In this document: positions 25,360 to 50,434 of the stretch, piece by piece
Numbering within the stretch: position 1 is the first letter of the stretch
Layout of the letters: each line of letters begins with the position of its first letter
DNA from: Paraspadella gotoi
Lineage: Eukaryota > Chaetognatha
DNA length: 64,000 nucleotides
Direction of reading: 5' to 3'
NCBI GenBank assembly: GCA_051294375.1
Contig: CM119268.1
Location: 16,945,947-17,009,946 of the forward strand
The notes under the pieces: generated by a model
The model's database searches: none
What the model was told of the DNA's origin: nothing
Seen by the model: the letters and a program-made list of their open reading frames with translations, nothing else
Program-made: the position numbers and the translations under genes

Positions 25360-27825
25360 ATGAAGAAATTTGCAGGCATTCCGCTCGACCTTCGAACGAC
25401 GATGGGCAAGAAATTCGGTTGGCGTTGGTCCTTCCTCATCGTCGCCGCCATCGCCGTCGTCTTCGTCCTCGTTGGAATTCCGCGGTCCGCGCTACGCACA
25501 GGAACCGGAATCGCGCTACGCTCCTCCGGCGTCGACGTGGACTTTATGAGGAAGCGACAAGGGCCCGTCGGGATTGTCCGCGGGATAGGAAGAGTGGGTC
25601 AGGGGAGCGGGAAGGTGGAGCGAGGGAGGAAGGAGGAGTCGAAGGAGAGGGAGGGACGACGGAAGTCGGGAGGAGGTGGAGGAGGAGGGGAGGGGTGGAG
25701 GATGGAGAGTGGAGGAGTGGAGCGGATCAGAGGAGCGGCGCGAATCGGAGGAGCGGATTCGTCGAATCGAGCCGAAATGAAGGTTGAGAAAGAAGAGGGA
25801 GGAAAGAAAAAAGGAGGAATATTTGTTCGTCAAGAAGAAAAAAGAATAAAAGGAGAACAAACGTATTTCGGTAAATTAAAAGAAAAAGAAATGACCGATC
25901 ACAAACGAGCGAAAATCTTTGGAGAAATGAACGAGAGGAAATCAAAGCAGACGAAAACATTTGAGGATATTGAGAAACGAACGAAACAAGTGAATGATTT
26001 GCACGACGCATTGGATTCAGCGAAAAAAATGGCGGACGAACAGAGAAAAGATCAGGAAAAGTATTTGGAAGAACTAAAGATACGACGGAAATGGAATGAA
26101 GAGTTGGAGAGAAAGAAGGGATCGATGACGAGTGCAGAAAGATCGAAGATCGAACAAAAGGACAGCGAAAGATTTGAAGCGAGAGAAAGAAAAATGGCCG
26201 AGGAAGACATGAAGAATAAGGAACTACAAAAAGCGAAACAACTAAATAAAATAATTGAAAACAAAGAAAAAACTGATGACACAACCGAACGACAACGACA
26301 ATTGAATAAGTTGGGGGAAGAACAAAGTAAAGGACAGAAAGGAATTAATCAGAAAACTGAAAATCTGAAGAGGAATTACTCTGGAGACTTGTTGGACCAG
26401 CGGAAAATAGGACAACCGTTCACTTATCAAAAAATGAAGCCGCAGATTGGGAAAAAAATGGAAAATGAGCAGTTGAATATGAAAAAGGAATTAATGAAAC
26501 AAGAAAAAGCGGAAAAGAACGGAACCGCATCGGCGGGAGCGAAAAGTAACCAAAAAGATTATCTTCAACAACAACAACAACTAAAAACAACAGAAGTAAT
26601 GAAAACAAATTTACAGCAAGAAGCTACGAAGAAGTGGACGAGGATAAATAAAGGACAAGCGGTTGTCAATAAAGAGCCGATGAATCGTCAAACCCGATTT
26701 CAAAACGAGGAACAGTTGAAGAAAAATACAACGCTTACTACAAAGGCGGGAAGAATAAAATCTGGATCCAAATGGAGCGAAGTGGAAGCTGGTGAAACTT
26801 TGAAAAATAAATTAGCAAAGATGAAGGAAAAAAAGAGTTACAAGGATATATATAACAAAACACGATTTTCTGAACTAAGAACAACTAGAAATGTTACGAA
26901 GCCAAGTTTGAAAGATCAACAAGAACCTTTGCAGCGTCGTTCATATAATCGCAGTCGAATTAATGAGTGGGGAAAAGGGAATCCTAACAAGCAAAGTCGC
27001 GATGGAGAAAGGATGGAGGACAAGCGAATGAAAGAAGATATAAGGCCTAATTTCGCAGCGCAGAACGAAACTGAACAGAAATCAATTGGGCCGACAGCTA
27101 TGAAGGTTAATCAACAAAATTCAATGACAAATGGGTCTAGTCAACTGGCGATCAATCAACGACGGCGACCTCGTCCCAATGTATTTCCAAAACAGGATAA
27201 ATGGCAGAAAAGAGAGAAACCGATCATGATGGATAAAACAAAGAAAAACTTGGAAGACGAAACTTTGAGAGAAAAAAGAAAAGAGGAAAAGCAGAAAATA
27301 AAGAAAGGAACAATCGAAATCGAAAGTGGAGGGAAGCAATTTGAATCTGTAGGAAGGAGCAATCAGAATGAGAAAAAGAAAGAAGAGTTTGGAATCGGAA
27401 GAAGGAAGGAAACTTTGAATAAAGTGGGAGGAATTCAAATAGGAAAAAGAGAGGAAAAATCTGAATTGATAGAGGGAAGTGACAATCAAAATGGGAGAAA
27501 TGAAAGGGTCATAAATATTGAAGGAAAAAAAAAACAATCCGAAGTAAACAACAATCTAAATCAAATGGAGAAAAGAACAATAAAGACTGGGGGAAGACCT
27601 GAGAAATTGGAATTGAAAGAAAGAAATAGCAATCAAAGTTGGAAAAAAAAAATAATAAATAAAATCAGTAAAAGAAGAGACCCGAAGAGCGAAGCAATCC
27701 GAATTGGTGAAAAACAGAGACAGTCTGAAATGGAAGCAGGAATTATGAATAAAAATTGGAAGACGGGAGGATCAATCAAAAGGGGCGAAAAAGCAAGCAG
27801 AAAGCAGAAGAAGCAACCAATTTAA
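25360..27825 (+). CDS. Single-exon Lys/Glu/Asn-rich protein with N-terminal membrane anchor, unknown family
   Basis: An uninterrupted 821-codon frame that I do not recognise. Residues 1-24 are short and basic (MGKKFGWRW), 25-40 form one hydrophobic segment (SFLIVAAIAVVFVLVG) fitting a type II signal anchor, then a Gly/Arg region (about 80-140) and some 680 residues dominated by Lys, Glu, Gln, Asn and Arg, with scattered sequons (NYS, NGT, NKT, NVT, NRS, NGS). If the anchor works as read, the charged part is luminal or extracellular. Residues ~650-815 hold about five degenerate repeats of ~26 residues with landmarks I(E/Q/N/R)I, SE and (S)NQN/NQ followed by a basic run. A different frame stays open past the stop to 27967 with similar composition. 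An acceptor-like AG lies just upstream (ATCCAG at 25344), so 5' exons may exist. No homology to a named coiled-coil family is claimed. Confidence 0.7.
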   Translation: MKKFAGIPLDLRTTMGKKFGWRWSFLIVAAIAVVFVLVGIPRSALRTGTGIALRSSGVDVDFMRKRQGPVGIVRGIGRVGQGSGKVERGRKEESKEREGRRKSGGGGGGGEGWRMESGGVERIRGAARIGGADSSNRAEMKVEKEEGGKKKGGIFVRQEEKRIKGEQTYFGKLKEKEMTDHKRAKIFGEMNERKSKQTKTFEDIEKRTKQVNDLHDALDSAKKMADEQRKDQEKYLEELKIRRKWNEELERKKGSMTSAERSKIEQKDSERFEARERKMAEEDMKNKELQKAKQLNKIIENKEKTDDTTERQRQLNKLGEEQSKGQKGINQKTENLKRNYSGDLLDQRKIGQPFTYQKMKPQIGKKMENEQLNMKKELMKQEKAEKNGTASAGAKSNQKDYLQQQQQLKTTEVMKTNLQQEATKKWTRINKGQAVVNKEPMNRQTRFQNEEQLKKNTTLTTKAGRIKSGSKWSEVEAGETLKNKLAKMKEKKSYKDIYNKTRFSELRTTRNVTKPSLKDQQEPLQRRSYNRSRINEWGKGNPNKQSRDGERMEDKRMKEDIRPNFAAQNETEQKSIGPTAMKVNQQNSMTNGSSQLAINQRRRPRPNVFPKQDKWQKREKPIMMDKTKKNLEDETLREKRKEEKQKIKKGTIEIESGGKQFESVGRSNQNEKKKEEFGIGRRKETLNKVGGIQIGKREEKSELIEGSDNQNGRNERVINIEGKKKQSEVNNNLNQMEKRTIKTGGRPEKLELKERNSNQSWKKKIINKISKRRDPKSEAIRIGEKQRQSEMEAGIMNKNWKTGGSIKRGEKASRKQKKQPI

Positions 27826-27847
27826 GGAAAATATAAGGGCAATCGCG

Positions 27848-27853
27848 AATAAA
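27848..27853 (+). promoter_or_regulatory. Possible poly(A) signal
   Basis: AATAAA 22 bp after the stop of the 821-codon ORF; another AATAAA is near 27983. Confidence 0.45.
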
Positions 27854-27967
27854 GAAACAAAAGAGCAACAAAATTGGAAAAAGAAAGGAGCAATCGAAAA
27901 TAAAAAGGGAGAAAAAAGCGTAAAAATAGCAGAGTATGGACGATACAAGTTTCAGATCAAGAAATGA

Positions 27968-29170
27968 GAGGATGAAATGTTAAATAAATAGAAGGGTCAG
28001 AAGAAAGTAAAGGAAGGACTCTTTTAGTAATATAATAGTTCCAACGAATAAAAAAACTATTACTTTAATTTTACCTCTCTTTCTCTTTTTTGTTTTCTAC
28101 TCAAGTTACTCTACATTTGTCTATTCCGTTGCATTTACTTTTGTTTTATCATTAACTTGTATCATAATTTTTTCACTCACAATGAAAAGCCAGAATATAT
28201 AACTTTTGGAGAATCTATTGTTCCTTTATTCATTGCATTCTTTTCGATCTAATAAAATTCTGACATACGTAATGATTAATCGTTGACGTCTAATTTAAAA
28301 CACTTATTGATTCTAAACATCCAAATTTCGAATTGACGATTTTGCGTCTCAATCTTTCAGTCTCGAGTTCAAGCCCGCGACATTCCGCCTTGAAAAAAAA
28401 AATTAAAAAATTGTGTCTAAAGAAATTCCGTCTTTTATGTATTGATGATTAGAGTAATATCAATTGCTTTTTTAGGAAAAAAAACATTGTCATTTGTCAA
28501 TTTGCCAAATCTTACGAATTTTAGTGTAAAACCGTATTGGTGAAATAAATAAGATAATGTATATTTTGCGAATGAAGAATTTAAATATTTATTTCGCGGA
28601 TTAAATATTAAAATCAAAAGACTGTGGCAACAACAACACGCGACCTTAGAAGATCTCTTTATAAAAGGGAATAAGTCAATAACGCTATTTTCGGTCATTG
28701 ATTCCAAAGTGATTCATTAAGTTAACCCAGGAATGATTTTTCCCCCCAGACCATTTTAAGATTAATTTATCAAATGAGGAAATAATTCCGAGAGATTTCT
28801 GGTGAATCTCGATTGGAAGGAACTCTCCAAGTGGAAAAGGGAGAATCTAGAGGAAACACGACGCAGATCGAGACCAGAGAGAAACCATAAGGGAGATTTT
28901 TGATAAAAAGGAAAAAGGAACAAGAAGGAAAGAATATGTCTTAGAAATTTATCAATTCAAGTCGTACAGTTTCGCTTTTCCTCGAGCGAGAACCCGTTTT
29001 CCAAAATAATATTTTTACTCTCAGCGTAGAGCTACAATTCATTTTCTGTCTTTCTACGTTAATTCTATGCAGTTGATGAGCGGAAATTGTAAGATATAAG
29101 CATAGGTATATTACATAATATATGTAGTCGGGCATTGCCTAGGTTCACCCCGCCAAGAATCCTGACACTT
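27968..29170. other. No gene recognised
   Basis: AT-rich intergenic DNA between the 821-codon ORF and the SINE at 29177. Only short ORFs, none coding-like. Confidence 0.55.
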
Positions 29171-29176
29171 TCAGTT

Positions 29177-29395
29177 GTGACCCGGTGGCTCATTGAGTAA
29201 AGCCATCAGCTCATGACCACTAGGTACCGGGTTCAATCCCAACCCAGTACCTACCCTGCGGGAAGCGTGAGGACGGCCGTAAGCCGCCTTGGGGGCATAG
29301 CAAACCCTCAAGCCTGGTTCCAAGCCCAGGGACCCGTTCCATGGCTGCTAGAGGGGTTTATAGAAGTTACGGACAGTCATCTTCAGCCCACGTAG
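29177..29395 (+). mobile_element. tRNA-derived SINE-like element
   Basis: The first ~75 bp look like a tRNA: A-box-like GTGGCTCATTGAGTAAAG and B box GGTTCAATCCC (29230-29240). A GC-rich body follows (GGCCGTAAGCCGCC, GCCTGGTTCCAAGCCCAGGG). It does not fold as a clean tRNA and stands out in base composition from its AT-rich surroundings. The 60-codon ORF inside it is not a gene. Confidence 0.75.
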
Positions 29396-29836
29396 CGCCT
29401 TATCCACATATATCATAGCGCGAGAAGAGAAAGTGAGTAATCGCGAGGGACATGGGGTTATTCCCAAAGATACCTAAGGTCGTTTGAAGTGATTTCCGGT
29501 CTGTTTTACCCTTTTTTAGAATAAAGGAATTCGAGGGAATGAGGAATAAGCGTTTTACTTTGAATATAATTGAGTTCTTCCACTCCAACTGGGTTAACAA
29601 ACCCGTCTCACTCATTACTGGCATCGTCGACAGCGCTCATCTCTCTCAATATTCTCGGCTGTTGAACATTATTGGAATTTACTTTTTCCTTACCTTCAAA
29701 AAAAAAAAAAAACCAACTCACCCTTTTAGCATCCAAGGCGGCCCTCGTTCTCTCCATCTCTCTCCTCGCTTCCTCCCCAACCTCCTCGTTCTCTCCATCT
29801 CTCTTCTCACTTTTCCCTCCTTCTCCTTCATCTTCT

Positions 29837-43633
<13,797 letters not shown>

Positions 43634-43699
43634 CTGGACAGAGATGATGATGACGTTAAAACTTAATTGCCAGAGCTTATATTTGACTCTTAGGGCAAT

Positions 43700-45230
43700 A
43701 CTCTTTAAGGATGTACTATAAAGAATTCGCCGGCCGCACGCGCGGTCTTAATGACTAAAAATGTTTCAGATCCTATGACGATAAAACTTAGCCGTCCGCA
43801 CGAGCGGACAGAGCGGACAGAGAGAGAGAGAGCGAGAGATCATTAAAAAAAAAGCCCAGAATGACTCGGTATTCATAGCGACTGATCCACCGCTTCTCAG
43901 AGGAGACGCGTTAAGATCGGTTAATTTAGTAATTCCTCTTTAACTCTGGCTCCTGAAATGCGCTGAAAGAACTCGAAACCGAGTCGAAACATTTCTGTTT
44001 TTTATGTCATACAAAAATTGTTGTTGTAACAAACAAATATTTTTGCTAATCTCATAATACAACAAACGAAAGGATACCATCGAATTCTAATTCTAGTATA
44101 TTTTGTTTTCTCTTCTCTCCTTTTGCTTTCTATTTTTCTTTCTCTACTTCTCTCTCTCATTATTTTTGTAGTTGTTAGTTTTTTGAACGCTTGTTTTTCT
44201 GTTGTTAGTCTTTCATAAACCATGACCATTTGACCATTAATATAAATATGAATTTTAATTTATTGATAGACTGGTTGATTTATTGATTGATCAAAAGATT
44301 TATTGATTAATAAATATATTTTTCAGTTAAATAAAAAGTATATCATCCTTATTGAAGAATAGTTTTAGTGAGCCTTAATGTCTTTTTTAAGATTCGCTCC
44401 TTCTAATATCAATTTTAAATTTTTATAATAATTTTTTTATTTGGTTTTATATTTCATTTTTTGCTTCTTTGTTCATTTTAAAGAGGGAAAAAAAGAGAGA
44501 AAAAGTAAAATAAGGATTATTTTATTTTTAGCTAAATTGAAATATATATTATTGCATGGAATGGCGAAAAAAAAGAAAAAGGTAAAATAAAGGGAGAAAA
44601 AAGGAGAGAAAAGAAAGGGTGAAAAGAAAAGGGGAAGTGAGAAGAAAAAGAAAGAAACAGGAGGAGATAAATAAAGGGGAAGAAAGAATAAGAGAGAGAT
44701 TAGGATAGAAAAAAAAAGAAAATAACAAAGGAAAAATCAGGGAAAAAGTGGAGAAGAGAGAGAGGGGTAAAAATATGGTGAGAACGGGAAAGGAGAATAA
44801 GAGAGGATAGGAAATTAAAATATATTTTTTTTAAATTTAAAGATTTCATACTGTTAACGGTTATCGGAACACTACTTCTCAGTAATACGATTTCACATTA
44901 CTTCCTCGGCGGAGAAATTCCAAAGCCTTCCTCAGCGACGAACGTCCGAAAAAGCCTTCCTCAGCGACGAAATTCTTCAACCTGGAATTTCCTAATCGCT
45001 CCTCAGCGGCGAACTTTCTCTTCTTTTTCACTTTGCGACGAAATTCCTAATTCCGTTCACGATTTCCTGTGACGTGAATCGTTGAGACGCGAGAATAAAT
45101 TTAGTTTTGTTTGAGGAAAATCTAAGCGAAGGAATTAAAACTACCTCGCTTTTTATTCGTCCATTATTTTATTTAATTTCGTGACGGACATATAAACTTT
45201 ATATTTAAAGGACTTCATGTCGCGAAAAAA
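43700..45230. other. No gene recognised; purine tract 44480-44815
   Basis: A purine-rich stretch without clear periodicity fills 44480-44815. At 44900-45010 the phrase CCTTCCTCAGCGACGAA recurs (near 44929 and 44957, degenerate at 44998), a small tandem repeat. No coding exon seen. Confidence 0.6.
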
Positions 45231-45269
45231 AAATCCAGTATGGTGGACTAAAATCCACCAACCGTTCAT

Positions 45270-45460
45270 CGGTGGCCATTGGTGCCGCAGGCAAGTCATT
45301 CGCCTCCCAACTCAAAGGTCCGGGGTTCTAGCCCGGTGACCGCCTAGCAATTAAGAGGGACGGGACGCTTAACCCGCCTCTAACTCGGTGTTCCAGCCTG
45401 ATCCGAAGCTCAGGGACTGCTTATATTGAACGGTTCTGTCACTAACACATGACAATAATT
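45270..45460 (+). mobile_element. tRNA-derived SINE-like element, second type
   Basis: GGTGGCCATTGGTGCCGCAG resembles an A-box region and GGTTCTAGCCC (45324-45334) a B box. The GC-rich body ends TCCGAAGCTCAGGGACTGCT, which resembles TCCAAGCCCAGGGACCCGTT in the element at 29177, so the two may share a 3' body with different heads. Confidence 0.6.
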
Positions 45461-45569
45461 ACTGTCTCTTCACCATTTTTAAAATATTTATATTAATCTC
45501 AGTTGCTAAAGGAACAATAGCTGGTAAATTGTCATAAAATTTTATTTTTTATGATCTGGTATTATATAA

Positions 45570-45620
45570 AATGAAAATGAATGGATAATTTTTATATTGG
45601 TTGTACCAATTTCATAAACC
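45570..45620 (+). repeat. Dispersed repeat family R1, copy D (3' end only)
   Basis: Only the last ~50 bp, including the hairpin at 45596-45610; a 5'-truncated copy. Confidence 0.75.
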
Positions 45621-45966
45621 TTTTTTATATTTAAGTTCATTTGTTTAAAGATACGAAAGCACGAACAATCAAAAATGTGCTGCCATCTCTCAGAAACTGA
45701 CTAAATTTTGATGAGGGCCCTAAAAACAAAAGTCAAGTTAAAATATTTTCTAATTTAAGATAAAAAGTCGCTAATTAAATAAACTTCAATTTCATAAGAA
45801 TACTCTGTTACCTTTTTGTTTGCAGGTTTCAAGGTATTCAAATTGTATTCGCAAAGGATGTATACTTGTATATACATTAAGGCGGAACAAGTTAAAAACT
45901 AAGAGTTCTGTAATATAAATAACTTTTAAATTTAAAAAAAATTGATATGATGTATAGTTGATAACA

Positions 45967-46603
45967 TACCATGATGGAAAAAAAAATTGTCCCAGTTACT
46001 TTCCAGTTATTTTTCAGCATTTTAATGTAAGAATCAAAAAATAAATTTAATTCATATATCAAAAAAGAGTAATATTTAAAATACGTTAATGCTGTAGATG
46101 TTAGAGAATATCATTTTTAAATTGTAAAGTATCACTAAAAGTTATGAGGTTTTGGGTAACCTTTCTGTAAGCAAAGTTATCATTTTTATTTACCTTTGGA
46201 TGTATTATCAGAATCAAGTATCAAACAAATTCAAAAATAAAAAATAAAAAATTTTGTTGAAGTGAAAAACAATGCAGCAACAACTCAAGCCTGGTTTAAT
46301 TTTTAAAGGATCAATCTTTTTCACTGCTTGCTAAGGACTATTTTTTACCCCAAATCTGATAAAAAATATCATGTCAGAGATATAATATTAAAAACAATGT
46401 GAGTAGTCCTCTTAATAAAAAAAAAGTGAAAACAGTTAGAGACAATCTATGCATTGAATAATTTTATGCTGTTAAGAAATAATCATTTTATTCAGTCATA
46501 TTACCTATTTATTATTTATTATTATTTATTAACCAAAAATATATTTAACAATAAAATTAACTGACTTTTCCAAACCGCAACAATTCTTTTTTCCATCATG
46601 GTA
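45967..46603. mobile_element. Tc1/mariner-style non-autonomous element (TIRs with TA flanks)
   Basis: TA-CCATGATGGAAAAAA at the left and the inverted TTTTTTCCATCATGG-TA at the right bound 633 bp. The similarity continues to AATTG with one mismatch and one indel, about 21 bp in all. The interior is AT-rich with no long ORF. The TA on both sides fits the TA duplication of Tc1/mariner-type transposition. Confidence 0.8.
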
Positions 46604-48090
46604 AAAACATTTAAAGTTTATCGTATTACTATAAATCATAACAAATTTTTTTTTCAAATTCAAATAAAGCTTAAAAAATAAATAAAAAATATTATTACAA
46701 GATTTTCAAATTTTTATGTTTTATTGGTTAAAATTAGCAAAAACTAAAAAAATTATGGTATAATGATAAAGATGATGATTTTTAAGGGTTTTTTCCTTAT
46801 TTAACCCACTTATCATCGAAATATTAAAAAATGAATTATACATTGGTGAAAACACTTTTTATGGGCTAAATCCGTTCTTAAAATAATTTTTTTACAAAAA
46901 AATGTTTTCATTGCCTATGCATAAATATGCTTAACTAGTTAAAAAAGTGATTGTAAATATTGATTCAGTATATAAAGGACAAATGAATTTTATATTACAG
47001 AACTCCTAATGAAAAAAAGTGATCAATTTTGGCCCGCCTAAATATACGTATAAAATATTGTTATTGCATTTCGCTAACTACATGAACGTCTCGTTTTCTG
47101 CCTTACGAAGCTCCCATAATTTTAAAAGGTTTGATGCACTTGGCGTTTATTTCTTTCTGATATTATCAGTCGGGACTACTAGACACAATATTCAAAGGCC
47201 ACTGCTTAAGAAGTACTCGTAAAACAAATTGACAAATCGCTGAGTTTTTAGGCTGAAGGGACACAATTTTTTTTTGGTTTTTGGTTTTGTTTTATCTCGA
47301 AACAAAGTTTTTTTGGGGGGAAAGAGTGAGAAAGAGATACGAAAAAAACGAGGAGAGTAAATCATGGTACAATATGACATAAAGGGACCATGAATGAAAA
47401 CAATTATATTCCTAAAAGCACACACAACATGGAACCGTAAAAAACGAATAAGTTAAAAACAAGATTGTCATCGTTCAATAATTTTAAGAGTCAAAATTTC
47501 AAAATTTATTTAAACGTTAATTTATTCTTATTTGAAAACTCCTTTCTTTCCAAATTAGACGTTTTTTTACAAAAAAAAAATTGAACGATAACGCGTGTTA
47601 GAAATCGACACAAAAATAATTTATTGAAAAAAAACGTTCAACGATCTACTTATGAACAATATTTCTCTCGGAAAAACCAATGAATGAATTTTTTTCATTC
47701 ATTACAATTTTTTCTATTCACACAAAAAATGCCGCGTAAAAATATCGCGTGAATCACGCTGTGATATGACGCAGAAAAAATACACATAAAGACACAGAGA
47801 CACGAAAAACTCTTGACTCTCTCGAATTAATTAATTAATTAACTTATCATGTTTATGATATATTCTCGTCTTCATCAAACAATGAAGGACGTAGTTAAAA
47901 CAGGTAAAGTGGGGGAATATTTTCATAAGTTAAATATATATATATATATTCATCTCAGTATGTAAACAACATTAACAACAGTAACAACAGAGAACAGTAT
48001 GAACGATATGACGAGGTTTTTGAAAATTGAAAGGAGTCCCAACAAAAGATAGTGGGATCTCTTTACAAAGTTATACTGCAAAACGTGATC
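46604..48090. other. No gene recognised
   Basis: Very AT-rich; only short ORFs. Confidence 0.6.
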
Positions 48091-48107
48091 CGGAAATGGG
48101 TCAGAAA

Positions 48108-48440
48108 ATAAAAGAGCGAGAGACTGAGCGGAGAGGAGAGAGACAGAGGAGAGAGAGAGAGGAGAGAGAGGAGGAGAGAGAGCGAGCGGAGGGAGAGAGA
48201 GAGAGATGAGATGAGATGGATGGGGACGAAGGGAATCGGAGAGATGAGCGAGAGCAGATAGAGAAGAGGAGGGAGAGAGGAGGGGAAAAGGAGCGAGTGA
48301 TGAGATTGGAAGAAGAAAGACGGAAGGAGAGAGGAGAGGGAGAGGAGGAGAGACGAGAGGAAGAGAGGGAGGGTTGGGAGAGGGAGAAGAGAGGGAGACG
48401 AGAGAGAGAGGAGAGAGAAGAGGAGAGAGGAGGGGAGAAT
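48108..48440. repeat. Purine-only tract
   Basis: About 330 bp of GAGAGG/GGAGAGA sequence, nearly free of pyrimidines. A (GA)n tract follows at 48531-48597. ORFs on either strand are low-complexity. Confidence 0.88.
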
Positions 48441-48553
48441 GGGCGAATGGAATTGACTTTTTGATTTTTGTTGAAATCACACATATTGGTGGTGAATTAT
48501 CTGCTTTTCTTTATAAATAGAGGAGATATTAGAGAGAGAGAGAGAGAGAGAGA

Positions 48554-48597
<44 letters not shown>

Positions 48598-49184
48598 ATG
48601 AGACATAGAATTTAACGACGAAACAGATAAATCGGATAGAGAGGGTTTTGCTATTGATTACAGTTAAGGCGTAAAAGGATGACTACTTCATTTCTCTTGT
48701 GGCAAATCGTCGCGTTTTTTCTTCAGTTTCAAATTTTGGCTACATTTTTTTTTAAAATTAATTTAAAAAGTGAACCAAATAATACGATTACCCTCAAGAG
48801 ATTTTTTTAAATTAACTTTTTTATACATATATTTAAAAATCTAATCGTTTCTTTGGCGAAAAACGAGAAACGAATTAAAATCAGAATATTGCACGATTAA
48901 GGCCTGGGGTGGCATCTTACTCACGACCTCGGCCATTGTTGAGTTAAAACGCGGGGTGGTCCCACTCAACCTAAGACCGGCCGTTCTCGGATGCCCAGCA
49001 AATTACGTATTTAATTTATAAACAGAGAAATAATTACAATCAATCGATTTACCGCATAACCTACGATTGTCGAAAAACATAAATATTTTTGAATTATTTT
49101 TTCTTATGGGTTGTACAGCAAAAAACGAGAAAACATTTAAAGCAATTAGATAGTCTAGGAAAACCTAAGTTAGAAGCGAGGGAT

Positions 49185-49297
<113 letters not shown>

Positions 49298-49299
49298 GC

Positions 49300-50430
49300 G
49301 AGCTATTTGTCGGGTTTGATTACACGAATGTTTTCCATTAATTTCTTTTTTGTTAGTCACGTTATACAAAAAATTACGCGTCAAATTGAGCTTAAAACAG
49401 TTGAACATAAAATTGTAAAAACAAAATCTTACCATTTTTGCTAAAAAAAAACAAAAAAAAACTTAAAATTACAAAATTAAACATATAAATTTGTTTTCAT
49501 ATTCTGATGGAGAGTATGTTTTCAATATAGTTACGACAAGAACAAAGAAAAACAAAATTTCGAAACAGAAAATTTGTTACCAAGCATCGCAAAATTTTGA
49601 GTGCACACAGCCAGGGGGTTGGGGTGGAATGGAGAGACCGAGAAGCAAACGGAGACAAAAAGAAAACGTGATTGAGGAAAATGCAAATCATAAACCAATT
49701 CTAAATTTAGAAAAAAAAGGTTTACAAGGTAATGGAGAGAAAAACATTTGGCAACAGGGAAATTTTGATTGAAATTTATTTTGAAGCTCCATGACGACAC
49801 TGTCAACGTTTAATTAGGGTTGCGTATTTTGAACCACGATGTCTATTTTAAACATAATATTTGTAAGTTAACATTTAAAAAAAAAGAGAAGAAGAAAATA
49901 TTTCCTTAAAAATATTTGTTGTTTCGCAGTAACGAATTAGGCTTGTTTTTAAGAATGATAAACTCGAAAATTTTAAATTTCTTGGCCCCTTTGTCTCAGG
50001 AAAAAAAAAAGAGAAACTAATTATTACATCTAATAGCAAAAAAAGAATAAATTATAGGAAAAAAAAATTAAAGGTAACAAGATCCGAATGATTCAAATAA
50101 GGAAAGACAAAGTTTGTCGACCTACGAGCGAGAAAAAAAGGTGAGGATCATATTCTAGGTTAAGAAAAAAAATTGTCATTTTGGTAAGGCAGCTTCGACC
50201 CGATTACTCGGGATGGGGGCTAGAGTAAGGTCGAAGCCGCTGGGTGAGCATCGGTGACGGATTCGCTGTCGCAGTGAATCGGTGAAAGGAGCGACAAAAT
50301 GTGAGCAAGCATCTTCCGTGAGCGAGGATCCAGGCGGCTTTGGCAAATAAGATTTCTTCACAATTTTTGCCGCAGATTTCGGCCCATAATTCGGCTCCGA
50401 TTCGCCGCAAATTTACCGCAAATTCGTCGC
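49300..50430. other. 3' flank of the NOL4-family gene, no further gene
   Basis: AT-rich. It probably contains the 3'UTR of the minus-strand gene above. The nearest AATAAA on that strand that I noticed is near 49777-49782. Confidence 0.5.
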
Positions 50431-50434
50431 ATCT

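Noticed and set aside
26052-27537. Minus-strand ORFs of up to 185 codons opposite the 821-codon ORF
   Set aside because: Phe/Leu/Ser-rich shadows of a Lys/Glu-rich plus-strand gene.
48900-49010. GC-richer patch with a GTTGAG...CTCAAC hairpin, considered as a third SINE
   Set aside because: No B box or tRNA-like head; too little to call.
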